A program made the translations under genes and the position numbers. Source: Idiomarina fontislapidosi (GTDB lineage Bacteria; Pseudomonadota; Gammaproteobacteria; Enterobacterales; Alteromonadaceae). From it: DNA of 64,000 bases. Below the pieces are notes generated by a model. It saw nothing but the letters and a program-made list of their open reading frames with translations, did not search any database and was not told the origin of the DNA. Shown piece by piece: positions 48,216-58,101 of the stretch (the first letter of the stretch is position 1; each line of letters begins with the position of its first letter). The stretch lies in NCBI RefSeq assembly GCF_003226255.1, contig NZ_QJST01000011.1, positions 24,477 through 88,476 of the forward strand, in the 5' to 3' direction.

Positions 48216-51200
48216 TTATGCTTCGGTCATCGCCACAGCTTGTTCGATATCGACAGCGACGAGTCGCGATACGCCGGCTTCTTGCATGGTTACACCCGCC
48301 AAATGCGTTGCCATTTCCATCGCAACTTTATTATGGCTTATATAAATAAATTGAACTGTTTCTGACATTTCCCTAACTAGGCGACAGAATCGCCCCACGT
48401 TAGCATCATCCAATGGCGCATCCACTTCATCAAGCAAGCAGAACGGAGCTGGATTGAGCCTAAAAATGGCAAATACTAATGATAAAGCGGTCAACGCTTT
48501 TTCTCCACCGCTGAGTAGATGGATCGTGCTATTCTTTTTACCGGGTGGCTGCGCCATAATTGTCACCCCGGTCTCTAACAAGTCACTATCTGTTAACTCT
48601 AACGATGCTGAGCCGCCACCAAACACCTTCGGGAACAACTTTTGTAAATCACTGTTCACTGCATCGAATGTCGTTTTAAACCGTTGCCGCGTCTCGCGGT
48701 CAATTTTCTGTATCGCCGCTTCTAGCGTTTCTAACGCTGACGATAAATCATCATATTGCTCGTCGAGATAGTCTTTACGTTGTTTTTGCGTTTCCGCTTC
48801 TTCAATTGCGGCTAAATTAATAGCGCCCAAACGACTGACTTGTTGTGTCGTGCGCTCAAGCTGCTGCGCGTAGTCCTGTTCGAGCTGACTCATCGAAGTG
48901 CCCGCATCAACCGCCTCATGAAGTTTAGGCAAACTTTCTTTCAAGGTCTTTTGTGTTTGCGACAGTTGTTCGAGCACGCTTTGCGTGCGTTCCTCAAGCT
49001 TCGCTTGTTCGATGTCGATCCCTTGTAATGCTTGTTGTGTGCGATCGATTTTAAGCTGTAATTGCGAACGCCCTTGGCTTAATTCGTGGATATCTTGCTC
49101 AACTTGGGCGAGCGCATCGCGGGTACCTTGCAGAACCTCGCTGCGCTCCTCACGCTGCGCCAACAAATCTTCTAATTGTGCTTGCTGCGGCTCGTCGCTA
49201 TCGGCGTTTTGTTCAGCCAGCGTCTTCAACTCGTCTGCAATAACCTCGAGTCTCTGACTTTGCCGCTGTGCCATTCGTTGCAGCTGAGTTTGTTGCTCTT
49301 GTGCGTTGGTTAACTGCAGTCGTTGCTGTTCCAGTTGCGTGCGCACACTCTGTTCTTGCTGCTCACATTCGCGCTGTTGCCGCTCTACCGCGCTCCGTTG
49401 TGATTGGTTAAGTTCAGACGCTAATTGTTCGAGTTGCAGTTCGAGCTCATCGGCTGTCGACTCACATATCATCGCTTGTTGCTCGGCAGTCTCGAGCTTC
49501 GCGTTAACCTGCGACGACTTATCAGCAAGCTGCTGCAAGGTTTTATCAAGGCGTGCTTGTTGCTGTTGCGCGTTATCCAACTGTTGTTGCGCTCGCACCC
49601 ATGTCTCGCGCTGCTCATTATAGGTTTGCTCAGCGATCTGTTTGGCTTGTTTAGCGGCTTCCACTTGTTGCACCAATTGAGCGTGCTCGTCGGCCACTTC
49701 TTTAACCTGCGCAACCAGCCTGTGATGATCCTGTTCTAATTGCGCTAATTCAGCCTGTCGATGCAGCAGACCCGATTGACTCTGCTCGCCCGCACGCTGA
49801 ACGAAGCCATGCATCACAATGTCACCCGCTTGTGTCAGGGCCGCGATTGCCTGTGGGTGTTGGCGTAACAGCTGCTGACAGTGAGCAATCGAGTCGCCGA
49901 CAAGGCAGCGTTGAACCAGTGGCCAATCGCGCACAGTACCCGACACGAAGGTCGCTAACCCGGTGACGTCTGAAGGCAGGCGTACAGAACCATCGGGGAG
50001 CGCTAACATTGCTCCATTGGGCAAGTCATCAACCTCGGCATTATGCTCCGCCCAGTAGCTATTAAGCCATGGCGCTAACCAGGCTTCGGCGGCATCACGC
50101 CAGGCGGGGTCGACTTTGAGTAATTCGGCGACAGTGCGTAATTGCCGCTCAGCCGCCCACTGCCGCACCGGCTCGTTGATGGTGCCATCTTCACCCGCTA
50201 ACCACTCGCGCAATACGTCCGCACGGGTTTGTAGACTCTGCTGCTCGCTTTGCAAGCGTTGCATCTGTGTTTGGCAGTTATGCAAGCTTTGCTGTGCCGC
50301 TTCGTAGGCGTGTGCCGCACGCTTTAGTTCGGCTTCACTTTGCGTCATCTGTTGCTGAATATCGCCCAGCTCATCCTGTTGTTGCTGAATACCGACCTCG
50401 CGCGCTTGTTCGCGCACTTGTTCGCTTTGTTCAGCAATTTCCGCAAGGGTCTCGCGACTATGGTCAATCGTCTGTTGCGCTTGTTGTTGTGCTAATTCAT
50501 TGCGTTGTTTTTGCTGTTCGACCTCACGCAATTGTCGCTGAGTGTGTTGCTCATGCAGCTCAACCTGTTGCAATTGTTCACGGGCTTCTTCGTGACGCGT
50601 TGTGGCGATCTCGAGCTGCGCTTCGAGTCGTTCCAACTCTGGCGCCAGCTCAGCAATTCTGTGTGCCAGTTCTTCCTTACGTTGGCTATCCTCGGCATCA
50701 TGTTCAGTAAGCTGTTCACGCTCCTGTGTTAACTGGGCAACACGCGCTTCACGCTGTTGCTCAAGTTGCCGTTGATGTTGCATCGCCTGCTCTATTCGCA
50801 TGATCTGGTGATTGCACTCATAGACCGATTGCTGTGCGTGCTCGACCCTCTGCTTTAACTCCTCAGCCTGCTCTCGGAGCGTGATAACGCCTTTTTCTTC
50901 GCCGGTCTGTTCAGTTTGCCAACGATCCAGCTCTAGCCGGTACTGATTTCGTTTTTCGCGCAATTGGTTTTGCTTTTCGTTTAACTGCCACCACCGGCTA
51001 CTCAACAACAACGCTTTAAATTCACGCTCTTGTGATTTCAGTTCTTTATAGCGCTGCGCTGCAGCGGCTTGCCGCTGTAGCTTTTGTAATTGCTGCCCCA
51101 GTTCTTCGCGCACATCGCTGATTCGTTCGAGGTTTTCACGCGTGTGCAACATGCGGCTCTCGGTCTCTTTACGACGCTCTTTATACTTAGAAATACCCGC

Positions 51201-51701
51201 GGCTTCCTCAATAAACACACGCAACTCTTGCGGTTTTGACTCAATTAAGCGAGAGATCATGCCCTGCTCTATGATGGCGTAGCTGCGCGGGCCCAGCCCG
51301 GTACCGAGAAATAAATCAGTAATATCGCGTCGCCGACATTTACTGTTATTGAGGAAGTAGTTTGATTGACCGTCTCGATTGACTTGTCGTTTGACCGAGA
51401 TTTCTTTGTAGGATGCGAACTCACCTTGAATACGTCCACTGGTATTATCAAATACCAATTCGACACTGGCTTGGGATACAGGTTTACGGGCATTTGAACC
51501 ATTAAAAATGACATCGGTCATCGCGTCGCCGCGTAAGTTTTTTGCCGAACTCTCACCGAGCACCCAACGCACTGCATCAATGACGTTCGACTTGCCGCAT
51601 CCATTAGGACCGACAACACACGTCATTTGATCGGGAAAAGGTACTTTGGTGGCATCGACAAACGATTTGAAACCAGCCAGTTTTATATGTTTCAGGCGCA
51701 T
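48216..51701 (-). CDS. smc: Chromosome segregation protein SMC
   Basis: SMC is the ATPase core of the bacterial condensin. The 1161 residues show the N-terminal head with Walker A GPNGCGKSN (31-39) in IKLAGFKSFVDAT context, two very Gln/Glu-rich coiled coils (about 170-500 and 660-1000), a hinge between (about 505-650), and the C-terminal head with the signature LLSGGEKALTALSL and Walker B FCLLDEVDAPLDD. The coil is unusually Gln-rich, which creates many antisense open frames that are not genes. ScpA/ScpB are not in the window. First in smc-zipA-ligA. Confidence 0.97.
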   Translation of the reverse strand: MRLKHIKLAGFKSFVDATKVPFPDQMTCVVGPNGCGKSNVIDAVRWVLGESSAKNLRGDAMTDVIFNGSNARKPVSQASVELVFDNTSGRIQGEFASYKEISVKRQVNRDGQSNYFLNNSKCRRRDITDLFLGTGLGPRSYAIIEQGMISRLIESKPQELRVFIEEAAGISKYKERRKETESRMLHTRENLERISDVREELGQQLQKLQRQAAAAQRYKELKSQEREFKALLLSSRWWQLNEKQNQLREKRNQYRLELDRWQTEQTGEEKGVITLREQAEELKQRVEHAQQSVYECNHQIMRIEQAMQHQRQLEQQREARVAQLTQEREQLTEHDAEDSQRKEELAHRIAELAPELERLEAQLEIATTRHEEAREQLQQVELHEQHTQRQLREVEQQKQRNELAQQQAQQTIDHSRETLAEIAEQSEQVREQAREVGIQQQQDELGDIQQQMTQSEAELKRAAHAYEAAQQSLHNCQTQMQRLQSEQQSLQTRADVLREWLAGEDGTINEPVRQWAAERQLRTVAELLKVDPAWRDAAEAWLAPWLNSYWAEHNAEVDDLPNGAMLALPDGSVRLPSDVTGLATFVSGTVRDWPLVQRCLVGDSIAHCQQLLRQHPQAIAALTQAGDIVMHGFVQRAGEQSQSGLLHRQAELAQLEQDHHRLVAQVKEVADEHAQLVQQVEAAKQAKQIAEQTYNEQRETWVRAQQQLDNAQQQQARLDKTLQQLADKSSQVNAKLETAEQQAMICESTADELELQLEQLASELNQSQRSAVERQQRECEQQEQSVRTQLEQQRLQLTNAQEQQTQLQRMAQRQSQRLEVIADELKTLAEQNADSDEPQQAQLEDLLAQREERSEVLQGTRDALAQVEQDIHELSQGRSQLQLKIDRTQQALQGIDIEQAKLEERTQSVLEQLSQTQKTLKESLPKLHEAVDAGTSMSQLEQDYAQQLERTTQQVSRLGAINLAAIEEAETQKQRKDYLDEQYDDLSSALETLEAAIQKIDRETRQRFKTTFDAVNSDLQKLFPKVFGGGSASLELTDSDLLETGVTIMAQPPGKKNSTIHLLSGGEKALTALSLVFAIFRLNPAPFCLLDEVDAPLDDANVGRFCRLVREMSETVQFIYISHNKVAMEMATHLAGVTMQEAGVSRLVAVDIEQAVAMTEA

Positions 51702-51853
51702 TTTATTGTCGTTGTATCCATCGCGCGAGTGCGTTTAAGCATGAGTGAGAAACTCTAGCAGATTCATTTGAGTTTTGTAACAATTTAGCCACTGCAAAAC
51801 AGGCGTTTTAGCATTATCCTAGTACTATACATCAACTCTACAAAGGTTACTCA

Positions 51854-52606
51854 ATGCAAAAAGCAGTCTTTAGCGATTCAGGTTTCGCCTATTTGCTTCG
51901 CGGGTTTCAGTTAATGACCACCAAAGGCCTTAAACGGTTTGTGGTCGGTCCGATTTTAATTAACTTTGTTCTATTTGCCGCTGCCTTTAGCTGGCTAATG
52001 AGCCGTACTAGCGGTTGGATTGATCAGCTTATGGGGCTATTGCCGAGTTACTTTCAGTGGCTTGAATACCTCATCTGGCCACTCACGGTATTGTTTATAC
52101 TCGGACTATTCGCATTTATTTTTACGGCGATAACCAATATCATTGCAGCGCCTTTTAATGGCTTGCTTGCCGAGAAAGTCGAGCAGTATGAATCGGGTCA
52201 GCCATTAGGCGATGAGGGTGTCATGGGGTTGGTAAAAGATATTCCACGCACCGTCGGTCGAGAGTTCCAAAAACTTGCTTACTATCTACCCCGCGCGATT
52301 GGCTTCTTTTTATTATCGCTCGTTGTTCCAGTGATAGGTCAAATCATCTGGTTCTTGTGGGTGTGCTGGATGCTTGCGATTCAATACATGGATTACGCGT
52401 TCGATAATCACAAACTCGATTTTGGTCGCATGCGATTTGAATTGCGGGCGCAAAAGTTCCGCTCATTAAGTTTCGGAATGGCGATTACCATCATCACCAT
52501 GCTACCGTTTATCAATCTCGTTATCATGCCTGTTGCTATCGCTGGGGCGACCGCTATGTGGGTTGATCACTACCGAGCTAAAGCGTTGAATTCGGACGTT
52601 TTATAA
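51854..52606 (+). CDS. cysZ: Sulfate transporter CysZ
   Basis: CysZ is an inner-membrane sulfate permease feeding cysteine synthesis. The 250 residues (E. coli 253) carry four main hydrophobic segments (about 28-48, 68-95, 150-180, 205-235) and the EI24/CysZ family parts SGFAYLLRGFQLM at the N-terminus and NIIAAPFNGLLAEKVE near 98. Divergent from smc, as in related genomes. cysB, the regulator of sulfur genes, is 7 kb away. Confidence 0.93.
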   Translation: MQKAVFSDSGFAYLLRGFQLMTTKGLKRFVVGPILINFVLFAAAFSWLMSRTSGWIDQLMGLLPSYFQWLEYLIWPLTVLFILGLFAFIFTAITNIIAAPFNGLLAEKVEQYESGQPLGDEGVMGLVKDIPRTVGREFQKLAYYLPRAIGFFLLSLVVPVIGQIIWFLWVCWMLAIQYMDYAFDNHKLDFGRMRFELRAQKFRSLSFGMAITIITMLPFINLVIMPVAIAGATAMWVDHYRAKALNSDVL

Positions 52607-52631
52607 CACTTTTCGCGTCTGTTTAAGGCGG

Positions 52632-52673
52632 TGCGGCTTCGTCACAATAACGAGACGTTATTTCGGAGCCGCA
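52632..52673 (+). other. Two-tier hairpin over the ribosome site of the next gene
   Basis: The outer stem 52632-52641 pairs with 52664-52673 (9 Watson-Crick pairs and one wobble). The inner stem AATAACG (52646-52652) pairs with CGTTATT (52656-52662). The CGGAG at 52664-52668, the only Shine-Dalgarno-like sequence before the ATG at 52678, is inside the outer stem. It could regulate translation or serve as a 3' structure of cysZ; it has no T-run. Confidence 0.55.
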
Positions 52674-52677
52674 ACAG

Positions 52678-53031
52678 ATGAATAGCAACGCACTTTATAC
52701 TTATCTCTATTTGCCAACCAGCAATATCATTCTGATTAGCAGCCCTGCTGAGGGCTCATCGAAACGCCGCAATCGCGCTAAATTGGCTGATGCAGCGCAG
52801 TGGCTAAAGCAATTTTCGCCTATCGATCAGCAACGCTTTGCGTCAGCGATCAAACTATTACAACATAGCCAGAGCCACGATATGCTGTGCGTACGCTTAC
52901 AATTGAACAGCCTACAACATGTGCTGATGCCAGTGCGTCTTCAGCGGCAGCAATGGATATGTGGTCAAGTGACCATTAATCATCCGCTGCCTCCTCACTT
53001 TCCGCGTCTTTGTGAAGCGTCGTTGCACTGA
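52678..53031 (+). CDS. Hypothetical protein of 117 residues
   Basis: A basic, Gln/Leu/His-rich protein without signal peptide or TM segment and with no motif I recognise. It contains a run of basic residues after SSPAEGSS (KRRNR) and a helix-prone centre (DAAQWLKQFSPIDQQRFASA). In favour of reality: an ATG with CGGAG upstream, the same strand as cysZ and a 71-base gap. Against: 56 bases of convergent overlap with rmuC and no known family. Possibly a DNA- or RNA-binding small protein, but that is only a guess. Confidence 0.5.
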   Translation: MNSNALYTYLYLPTSNIILISSPAEGSSKRRNRAKLADAAQWLKQFSPIDQQRFASAIKLLQHSQSHDMLCVRLQLNSLQHVLMPVRLQRQQWICGQVTINHPLPPHFPRLCEASLH

Positions 53032-54283
53032 GTTGTTTGCTGGTTTGCACACCCATTGCACGAAACTTCTCAACGCGTGTGAGTAGATTGCCACGCCCTT
53101 GGCTCAGCTTTTTGGTTGCATCTTGATAACGCTGTTCAAGGGTTTGGATACTTGTGCCGATTTTATCGAGGTCCTCGACAAAGCCTACAAACTTATCGTA
53201 CAGCTTACCGGCCTCTGCGGCGATAAACTGCGCATTTTGGTTTTGGTGCTCATACTGCCAAATATTATGAATCGTGCGTAAGGCAACGAGTAAGTTGGTC
53301 GGGCTTACCAACATGATTTGCTCATCCAGCGCCAGCTTTATTAGCTCAGGGTCTTTATCGACAGCCAACAAAAATGCCGGCTCAATAGGTACAAAAAGTA
53401 GGACATAATCCAGCGTCTTGATGCCCTGTAATTGCTGATAGTTCTTTTTGCCTAATTGCTTGATGTGTTGCCGAAGCGACTGCACATGTTCGCTCAGCGC
53501 TTGCTTGCGGACCGCTTCATCATCGCTATTAAAGTAGCGTTCATAAGCCGATAAACTGACTTTTGAATCAATCACGACATCGCGTTCGTTAGGTAGATGC
53601 ACAATGACATCGGGACGCAGCCGCTTGCCATCATCATCCGCAAACGACGATTGGGTATCGTACTCATGTCCCTCCCGCAAACCAGACTGTTGCAAGATGC
53701 GCTCAAGCACTACCTCACCCCAGTTGCCTTGGTGTTTGTTATCACCTTTTAACGCTCGCGTCAGTGCATCCGCCTCTTGCGCCATCTGTTGGTTCAGTGT
53801 CTTTAATGACAACAGTTCACTGCGCAATGCCGCGCGTTCTTTGGTCTCATCGCTATGTTGTTGCTGTACTTGCTGCTTAAAGCTTTCGAGTTGTTGTTTG
53901 AAAGGCGCGAGCGTTGCTTGCAGGCTCTGTTGGTGCTGTTGCTGCATTTGATTCGAACGCTGTTCAAAAATCCGGTTGGCTAAATTCTCAAACTGCTGCG
54001 ACATGCGTTGTTCTGCCGCCTCCAAGGTACGCAGTTTATCCTCACTCGCCCGCCGTTCCTGTGCCGCCGTTGCACGAAGGGTTTGCCACTGCGACTCGGT
54101 GTAGTGTAAGCGCTCGCGCAACTGATCAAGTTGCTCTGTTTGCGTTTCTAGGGTGTCCGCTAACGTATTGGCACGCGTTACGCTAGCACGCCACAATACT
54201 GCGAAAACCACACCGATTACCGTCACTACAAACAAAAGCACCACCCAAATGGTGGTGCTCATCGTCATCATGTCGTGCAACAC
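52976..54283 (-). CDS. rmuC: DNA recombination protein RmuC
   Basis: RmuC limits inversions at short repeats; the domain has a nuclease-like fold. The 435 residues have an N-terminal TM helix (about 10-30), a long Gln-rich coiled coil (35-170) and the RmuC domain (about 180-400) with NWGEVVLERILQQSGL and RPDVIVHLPNERDVVIDSKVSL. The start is GTG at 54283, supported by GGAG (54291-54294 on the plus strand) 7 bases upstream and lying at the fumarase stop; the two genes are 2 bases apart and probably coupled. Confidence 0.92.
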   Translation of the reverse strand: MLHDMMTMSTTIWVVLLFVVTVIGVVFAVLWRASVTRANTLADTLETQTEQLDQLRERLHYTESQWQTLRATAAQERRASEDKLRTLEAAEQRMSQQFENLANRIFEQRSNQMQQQHQQSLQATLAPFKQQLESFKQQVQQQHSDETKERAALRSELLSLKTLNQQMAQEADALTRALKGDNKHQGNWGEVVLERILQQSGLREGHEYDTQSSFADDDGKRLRPDVIVHLPNERDVVIDSKVSLSAYERYFNSDDEAVRKQALSEHVQSLRQHIKQLGKKNYQQLQGIKTLDYVLLFVPIEPAFLLAVDKDPELIKLALDEQIMLVSPTNLLVALRTIHNIWQYEHQNQNAQFIAAEAGKLYDKFVGFVEDLDKIGTSIQTLEQRYQDATKKLSQGRGNLLTRVEKFRAMGVQTSKQLSATTLHKDAESEEAADD

Positions 54284-54285
54284 GA

Positions 54286-55809
54286 TTACGCTCCTAGCTT
54301 CTCATCAAGCTCTGCAATTTTCACTTTCCAAATCGCAGGACCTTGCTCGTGAGCATTGTGTCCATCACTGTCGACGGCCACGGTGACTGGCATATCCTCG
54401 ACTTCAAACTCGTAGATAGCTTCCATTCCCAAGTCTTCGAAGCCGACCACACGCGCTTTCTTGATCGCTTTTGCGACCAAGTATGCCGCCCCGCCCACAG
54501 CCATCAAATAAACGGCCTTGTGCTTGCGAATGCTTTCAACCGCTTCCGGACCACGTTCAGCTTTACCGATCATGCCGATAATACCGGCCTCTTCAAGCAT
54601 CATGTCGGTGAATTTATCCATCCGCGTTGATGTAGTCGGACCGGCAGGACCCACCACCTCATCACCTACGGGGTCAACCGGACCGACGTAATAGATAAAG
54701 CGGTTATTAAAATCAACCGGTAGCTCTTCACCGTTTGCTAGCATTTCTTTAATACGTTTATGGGCTGCATCACGTCCTGTTAATAATTTACCCGACAACA
54801 GAACCGTCTCGCCCATCTTCCATTCTTGAATATCTTCTTTGGTGACTTCGTCTAAGTTGACGCGGCGTGCATCGTCGCCCAATTCAAAGGTCACTTGTGG
54901 CCAATCTTCTAATTTTGGTGGCGTTAAGTCCGCAGGACCGGTGCCATCCAATGTAAAGTGCGCGTGACGCGTTGCGGCACAGTTTGGAATTAACGTCACG
55001 GGTTTTGAAGCGGCGTGCGTCGGTAGTGATTTAATTTTCACATCTAACACCGTAGTAACACCACCCAAACCTTGCGCGCCGATACCCAACGCATTCACTC
55101 GGTTAAAGATCTCTAATCGCAGTTCTTCTTCCGCGTTCTGTGGGCCGCGCTCAATGAGTTCGTGGATATCAACAGGGTCCATCAGTGACTCTTTAGCCAG
55201 CACTGCCGATTTTTCTGCGGTACCGCCCACACCAATACCCAGCATACCCGGCGGACACCAACCCGCACCGAGTTTCGGTAACGTTTCAACAACCCAGTCA
55301 GCAATAGAATCACTTGGGTTAAGCATCGCCATTTTTGATTTGTTTTCTGAACCGCCACCTTTCGCCGCGATCATTACTTCTACTTTATCGCCTGGCACCA
55401 TATCTAAATGCACCACAGCAGGGGTGTTATCGCCGGTGTTTTTACGTGCGCCAGCTGGATCGGCAACGATTGATGCTCGCAACGGGTTTTCAGGATTGGT
55501 GTACGCGCGGCGAGTACCTTCGTCGACCATTTGCTGCACCGTCATATCCGTTTTATCCCATTGCACGCCCATACCAACCTTAACAAAACAGGTTACGATA
55601 CCGGTGTCTTGGCAAATCGGACGGTGCCCTTGCGCCGACATACGCGAGTTCGTCAATACTTGTGCAATCGCGTTCTTCGCGGCTTCGCTTTTTTCGCGCT
55701 GATAAGCTTCATCGAGCGCTTGAATAAAGTCGATAGGATGGTAGTAAGAAATGTACTGCAACGAGTCTGCAATACTGTCGATAAAATCACTTTGACGAAT
55801 GATGGCCAT
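54286..55809 (-). CDS. fumA: Class I [4Fe-4S] fumarate hydratase
   Basis: Fumarase of the oxygen-labile FumA/FumB type, converting fumarate to malate in the TCA cycle. The 507 residues carry an alpha domain with the cluster ligand C66 in RPICQDTGIVTCF, a second Cys in IPNCAATRHAHF, and a beta domain with VGPAGPTTSTRMDKF. It is somewhat shorter than E. coli FumA (548), as in many marine species. It is first in an operon with rmuC. Divergent from pabB. Confidence 0.93.
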   Translation of the reverse strand: MAIIRQSDFIDSIADSLQYISYYHPIDFIQALDEAYQREKSEAAKNAIAQVLTNSRMSAQGHRPICQDTGIVTCFVKVGMGVQWDKTDMTVQQMVDEGTRRAYTNPENPLRASIVADPAGARKNTGDNTPAVVHLDMVPGDKVEVMIAAKGGGSENKSKMAMLNPSDSIADWVVETLPKLGAGWCPPGMLGIGVGGTAEKSAVLAKESLMDPVDIHELIERGPQNAEEELRLEIFNRVNALGIGAQGLGGVTTVLDVKIKSLPTHAASKPVTLIPNCAATRHAHFTLDGTGPADLTPPKLEDWPQVTFELGDDARRVNLDEVTKEDIQEWKMGETVLLSGKLLTGRDAAHKRIKEMLANGEELPVDFNNRFIYYVGPVDPVGDEVVGPAGPTTSTRMDKFTDMMLEEAGIIGMIGKAERGPEAVESIRKHKAVYLMAVGGAAYLVAKAIKKARVVGFEDLGMEAIYEFEVEDMPVTVAVDSDGHNAHEQGPAIWKVKIAELDEKLGA

Positions 55810-55935
55810 TCACTGCACCTCAGCTTAGCTATGATGTTAATATCGCCGCAAACAGGCATTTAACGCGGCAGAATAGTGCCGCTCATAATAGCGTTTTCGA
55901 ATCGTCATGACTAGAGACGATTGGTCTAATGGCTA

Positions 55936-55944
55936 TGGTATACT
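55936..55944 (+). promoter_or_regulatory. Extended -10 promoter for pabB
   Basis: TGGTATACT: a TGn extension followed by TATACT (55939-55944). No good -35 is required in this class. Transcription would begin near 55951, about 41 bases before the GTG start. Confidence 0.55.
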
Positions 55945-55991
55945 GCGATTAGAGTAAGCTAGAGCCGTAAATTTTTGGGGTAGACGACACC

Positions 55992-57419
55992 GTGCAACTG
56001 ACACTTCGTGAATTAACCGATCAACGTATTCCAAAACAGTCTGCAAGCGCTGAAGAGTGGGATCATTGGGTAACACAACGTTTTGCTACGATAGAGCAGA
56101 CCGATTATAGCCTGTGGTTAGACTCAGCAGCGTTTGAACACCCCAACAGTCGTTATCACCTATTGCTGAAACATCCCGAGTATATTTTATCCGCTCGCGA
56201 GCACACGACAACGCTGAGTAAAGTGGCGAAGAACACACGCCTTGAGCTTGCCTGCACGGATAACTCATTCATCGGTGCTGCCAGTCAGATTCATCAACAA
56301 CTGCAACAACAAGTTGAGGTGAACGGCGATAGCTCAGAACTGCCCTTTTGCGGCGGACTCGCAGGATTAATGGGATACGACCTTGGCCGTCAACTGGAGC
56401 GCCTGCCCACACTCAATGCGGCCGAATATGCAACCGATGACGCGGTATTTGGGGTCTACCTAAATTCACTCATTATTGATAAACACGAGAAACGCGTCTT
56501 TTTACTCGCACCCGCCGAGGAGTTTGCTGAGCAACAGCACGCTTGGCTCACGCCGGTGAGTCATCAATCCGAGTCATTTAAACTCATGAGCTCATGGCAA
56601 AGCAACATGTCGGCTCAGGAGTATTTAGCACGCTTTGATGCGGTTAAAGCGTACCTTGCGGCGGGCGACTGTTACCAAATCAATCTTGCGCAACGTTTTA
56701 CTGCTCAGTACTCTGGCTCAGAGTGGCTCGCCTACCTGCGACTCAGAGACAGTAACCGAGCTCCATTCAGCGCATTTATGCGTTTACCAACAAGCTGTTT
56801 GTTGAGTGTATCGCCAGAGCGGTTTATTTCGGTTTCAGCTACCGGCTACGTGGAGACTAAACCGATTAAGGGTACCCGCCCACGGAGCACCTCCGCAGAA
56901 CAAGATGACGCTAACCGCCAAGCACTTGCGCATGCCGAAAAGGATCGCGCGGAAAACCTAATGATCGTTGATTTATTGCGTAACGACCTCAGTAAACACT
57001 GCCAAGCAGGCTCAGTAAAAGTACCCAAACTCTTTGCGATTGAAAGTTTCCCTGCGGTGCATCATTTGGTTTCGACCATTGAGGGTCAGTTGAAGCAACA
57101 AAGCGATACCTTCCTATTATGGGGCGGCGCGTTTCCCGGCGGTTCCATTACCGGTGCACCTAAGGTCCGTGCCATGGAGATCATCGAAGAACTCGAACCT
57201 CATCGTCGTAATGCCTACTGCGGCTCTATCGGCTATGTATCGATTACCGGCGCCAGCGATAGCAGCATTACCATTCGCACCTTGGTCGCTGAACGCAATA
57301 CTTTACATTGTTGGGCGGGTGGCGGCTTAGTCTACGACTCGAATGGGCAAGAAGAGTACCAAGAGACCTTTGACAAGGTTGCGCGTATTCTACCAACGTT
57401 GGAGTCTCCGCATGATTAA
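55992..57419 (+). CDS. pabB: Aminodeoxychorismate synthase component I
   Basis: PabB aminates chorismate to 4-amino-4-deoxychorismate for folate synthesis, with PabA supplying ammonia. The 475 residues (E. coli 453) have the anthranilate-synthase-I N-domain (GGLAGLMGYDLGRQLE near 118) and the chorismate-binding domain. The latter shows GDCYQINLAQRF, the PIKGTRPRS motif with the PabB-type nucleophilic Lys, and GGAFPGGSITGAPKVRAMEI. The start is GTG at 55992, with GGGG 11 bases upstream. It overlaps nudL by 8 bases. pabB-nudL-sdaA order is as in E. coli. Confidence 0.94.
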   Translation: MQLTLRELTDQRIPKQSASAEEWDHWVTQRFATIEQTDYSLWLDSAAFEHPNSRYHLLLKHPEYILSAREHTTTLSKVAKNTRLELACTDNSFIGAASQIHQQLQQQVEVNGDSSELPFCGGLAGLMGYDLGRQLERLPTLNAAEYATDDAVFGVYLNSLIIDKHEKRVFLLAPAEEFAEQQHAWLTPVSHQSESFKLMSSWQSNMSAQEYLARFDAVKAYLAAGDCYQINLAQRFTAQYSGSEWLAYLRLRDSNRAPFSAFMRLPTSCLLSVSPERFISVSATGYVETKPIKGTRPRSTSAEQDDANRQALAHAEKDRAENLMIVDLLRNDLSKHCQAGSVKVPKLFAIESFPAVHHLVSTIEGQLKQQSDTFLLWGGAFPGGSITGAPKVRAMEIIEELEPHRRNAYCGSIGYVSITGASDSSITIRTLVAERNTLHCWAGGGLVYDSNGQEEYQETFDKVARILPTLESPHD

Positions 57420-58023
57420 AACTCGCAGTGAATTCTTGCGTCGCTTTAACTTGCAGCCTTCGCCCAAAATCGAGCGCCGAGTCGATAATGTTCTGAAACA
57501 AAAGCTACGACCTGCAGCCGTCATGATTTTACTGGTTGAACGTCCGCATGGCTTATCATTATTGCTCACTCAGCGCGCAAAAACACTGCGTAAGCATGCA
57601 GGACAAATAAGCTTTCCTGGGGGGCGTTTTGATCAATCGGACCGACATTTACTTGAAACGGCGTTACGTGAAACTGAAGAAGAGATCGGCTTAAGTAGAA
57701 ACGATATTGAGGTGGTTGGGCGCCTACAAGACTACCCCGTTCTGAGCTACTACAATATTCGCCCTTTCATCGGCTTTGCAAAAGTCGAGTATGCGTTACG
57801 CCGCCAACCCAGTGAAGTCGCCGAAATCTTTGAAGTTCCGCTTGCCGATGTGCTCGATCCTTACAACCATTATGCCTATCGTATTCGCAAGTTTATCTAT
57901 GACCGCGTTTACTTCATTCCTTGGCAACACCGCAATATTTGGGGCGCGACAGCCGGTATTCTGCGTGAACTTGCCGAGCATCTCCAGCCAGAACTCAAGC
58001 AACAGGTAAGTCCACTCAATTAA
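57412..58023 (+). CDS. nudL: Nudix hydrolase, CoA pyrophosphatase type (NudL)
   Basis: Family members split CoA or acyl-CoA to phosphopantetheine and 3',5'-ADP. The product is 203 residues from the ATG at 57412 (TTGGAG 7 bases upstream). It carries the CoA-specific signature LLTQRAKTLRKHAGQISFPG, merging into a complete Nudix box with ETALRETEEEIGL near 80-104. It begins within the end of pabB and is followed 124 bases later by sdaA. Confidence 0.93.
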   Translation: MIKTRSEFLRRFNLQPSPKIERRVDNVLKQKLRPAAVMILLVERPHGLSLLLTQRAKTLRKHAGQISFPGGRFDQSDRHLLETALRETEEEIGLSRNDIEVVGRLQDYPVLSYYNIRPFIGFAKVEYALRRQPSEVAEIFEVPLADVLDPYNHYAYRIRKFIYDRVYFIPWQHRNIWGATAGILRELAEHLQPELKQQVSPLN

Positions 58024-58080
58024 CGATAAACAGTGGCAGCTAAGCTATACTTCTCATTTCTAACTTATTCCGCGATTTTA

Positions 58081-58101
58081 CTTGCCAGAGTGGGTGGCAA
58101 G
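58081..58101 (+). other. Hairpin in the sdaA leader
   Basis: CTTGCCA (58081-58087) and TGGCAAG (58095-58101) are exact reverse complements with a seven-base loop, between a candidate -10 (TATACT, 58046-58051) and the start codon. No T-run follows. Role unknown. Confidence 0.45.

Noticed and set aside
48454..50732. Many long antisense open frames rich in Cys, Ser or Leu opposite smc
   Set aside because: They mirror the Gln/Glu/Leu-rich coiled-coil codons of SMC and have no independent start signals or recognisable domains.
55865..55882. 6-bp hairpin GCGGCA/TGCCGC between fumA and pabB
   Set aside because: Short, without a T-run and not placed at a gene end; too weak to call a regulatory element.
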